From a virus, in the IMG/VR virus record IMGVR_UViG_3300005826_000294, positions 124,001-188,000 of that record: 64,000 bases of DNA; one strand, written 5' to 3'. Under the pieces are notes generated by a model. The model did not search any database. It was not told the origin of the DNA and saw nothing but the letters and a program-made list of their open reading frames with translations. How positions within the stretch are numbered: the stretch's first letter is position 1; the number at the start of each line of letters is the position of its first letter. The position numbers and the translations under genes were made by a program. Positions 63,656 to 64,000 of the stretch are shown piece by piece.

Positions 63656-64000
63656 TTAGCCTACGGCTACAGACTTACGACCAACAGCAACACCTCTTGG
63701 GTTAACAACACCAATTCCTATGATTTCCGATACAACCCATCCAAGCTTTAACTGTTTAGGTTCATCGGCTGGTAGTACCTCGATGTCCTGACGGACAGGC
63801 ATTACACCTACGAACTCTGGATCGGCAGCACCAAAAATAGTTCCAGGTGGAACAATCTTGGAAACGATGATATCCGCACCCCAGATATGAGCATATAGCC
63901 CGGTCTGAAGAACTTCTCTCATTGTTACTGGATCTACCTCACCACCAGTAGCGCCCTGACCACCACCAGTAGCCCAATTTAGAATATCATTAAACTCAAT
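63656..64000 (-). CDS. Major capsid protein, C-terminal part (partial)
   Basis: The frame is open to the window edge; 114 residues are visible and the N-terminus lies outside. The segment TMREVLQTGLYAHIWGADII, VPPGTIFGAADPEFVGVMPV and GWVVSEIIGIGVVNPRGVAV fits the C-terminal domain of HK97-fold major capsid proteins of large myophages (a helix, an IVPPGT strand, and VVNPRGV near the end). Strong terminator directly after it agrees with very high expression. The internal ATG 63922 is not a real start, because the frame continues beyond it. The gp23-like assignment is inference. Confidence 0.6.
   Translation of the reverse strand: MEFNDILNWATGGGQGATGGEVDPVTMREVLQTGLYAHIWGADIIVSKIVPPGTIFGAADPEFVGVMPVRQDIEVLPADEPKQLKLGWVVSEIIGIGVVNPRGVAVGRKSVAVG

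Noticed and set aside
63656-63922. Independent 88-residue gene starting at ATG 63922
   Set aside because: The same frame is open to the window edge with sensible sequence before the ATG, so it is the end of a larger protein.

Overview
This 64 kb window is part of the late (virion morphogenesis) region of a large, strongly AT-rich, contractile-tailed bacteriophage. The evidence is a tail sheath, two tail-tube paralogues, a tail-assembly chaperone pair with a frameshift site, a tape-measure-like protein, baseplate hub proteins, the C-terminus of a likely major capsid protein, and many large fibre or beta-helix spike proteins. All genes but two lie on the minus strand, tightly packed and often overlapping by 1-4 bases. 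Shine-Dalgarno sequences are strong (AGGAGG type) and several TTG starts are used. I see no tRNA gene, CRISPR array, integrase or replication gene. The host cannot be named from this sequence.

Layout in the direction of transcription (high to low coordinates): capsid protein C-terminus and terminator (64000-63605); a block of mobile endonucleases (63591-59887), one broken by a frameshift; an acyltransferase-DNA methyltransferase pair (59900-58117); a small nuclease, a beta-helix protein and small genes, a cold-shock protein and an HNH protein (58043-53386); appendage proteins including an 18-residue-repeat fibre and a LamG-type lectin (53376-45584); a three-gene non-structural cassette of permuted papain-like enzyme, metallophosphoesterase and an Mpa/ARC-type proteasomal AAA+ ATPase (45560-42826); further fibre and neck-like proteins with a Cys-rich repeat fibre (42725-36520); a run of four endonucleases (36519-31879); a zinc metallopeptidase; three large spike/fibre proteins (31359-18475); a probable tail terminator; then sheath, tube, chaperones, tape measure and hub (15611-1). 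A two-gene plus-strand endonuclease island (15779-17207) sits just upstream of the sheath.

Two themes stand out. First, about a quarter of the window is free-standing homing-endonuclease-type genes from at least five families (LAGLIDADG, Cys-rich HNH, Vsr-like, array-plus-WHGNP nuclease, and endonuclease-associated-repeat proteins). They sit exactly at stop/start junctions of virion genes. Second, regulation is readable: a recurring minus-strand motif (A-tract plus CTATCAATA) precedes several transcription units and could be a phage late promoter. Strong hairpin terminators follow the capsid, the Cys-rich fibre and the tail-tube gene, and a T7 slippery run sets the ratio of the two tail chaperones.

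The most unusual gene is the AAA+ ATPase at 42826-44415. Its whole architecture matches the bacterial proteasome activator Mpa/ARC, but it lacks the C-terminal proteasome-docking tail, and it is co-oriented with a putative cysteine hydrolase and a phosphoesterase. An unexplained, strong enrichment of the tripeptide DGY across many unrelated virion proteins is also recorded.
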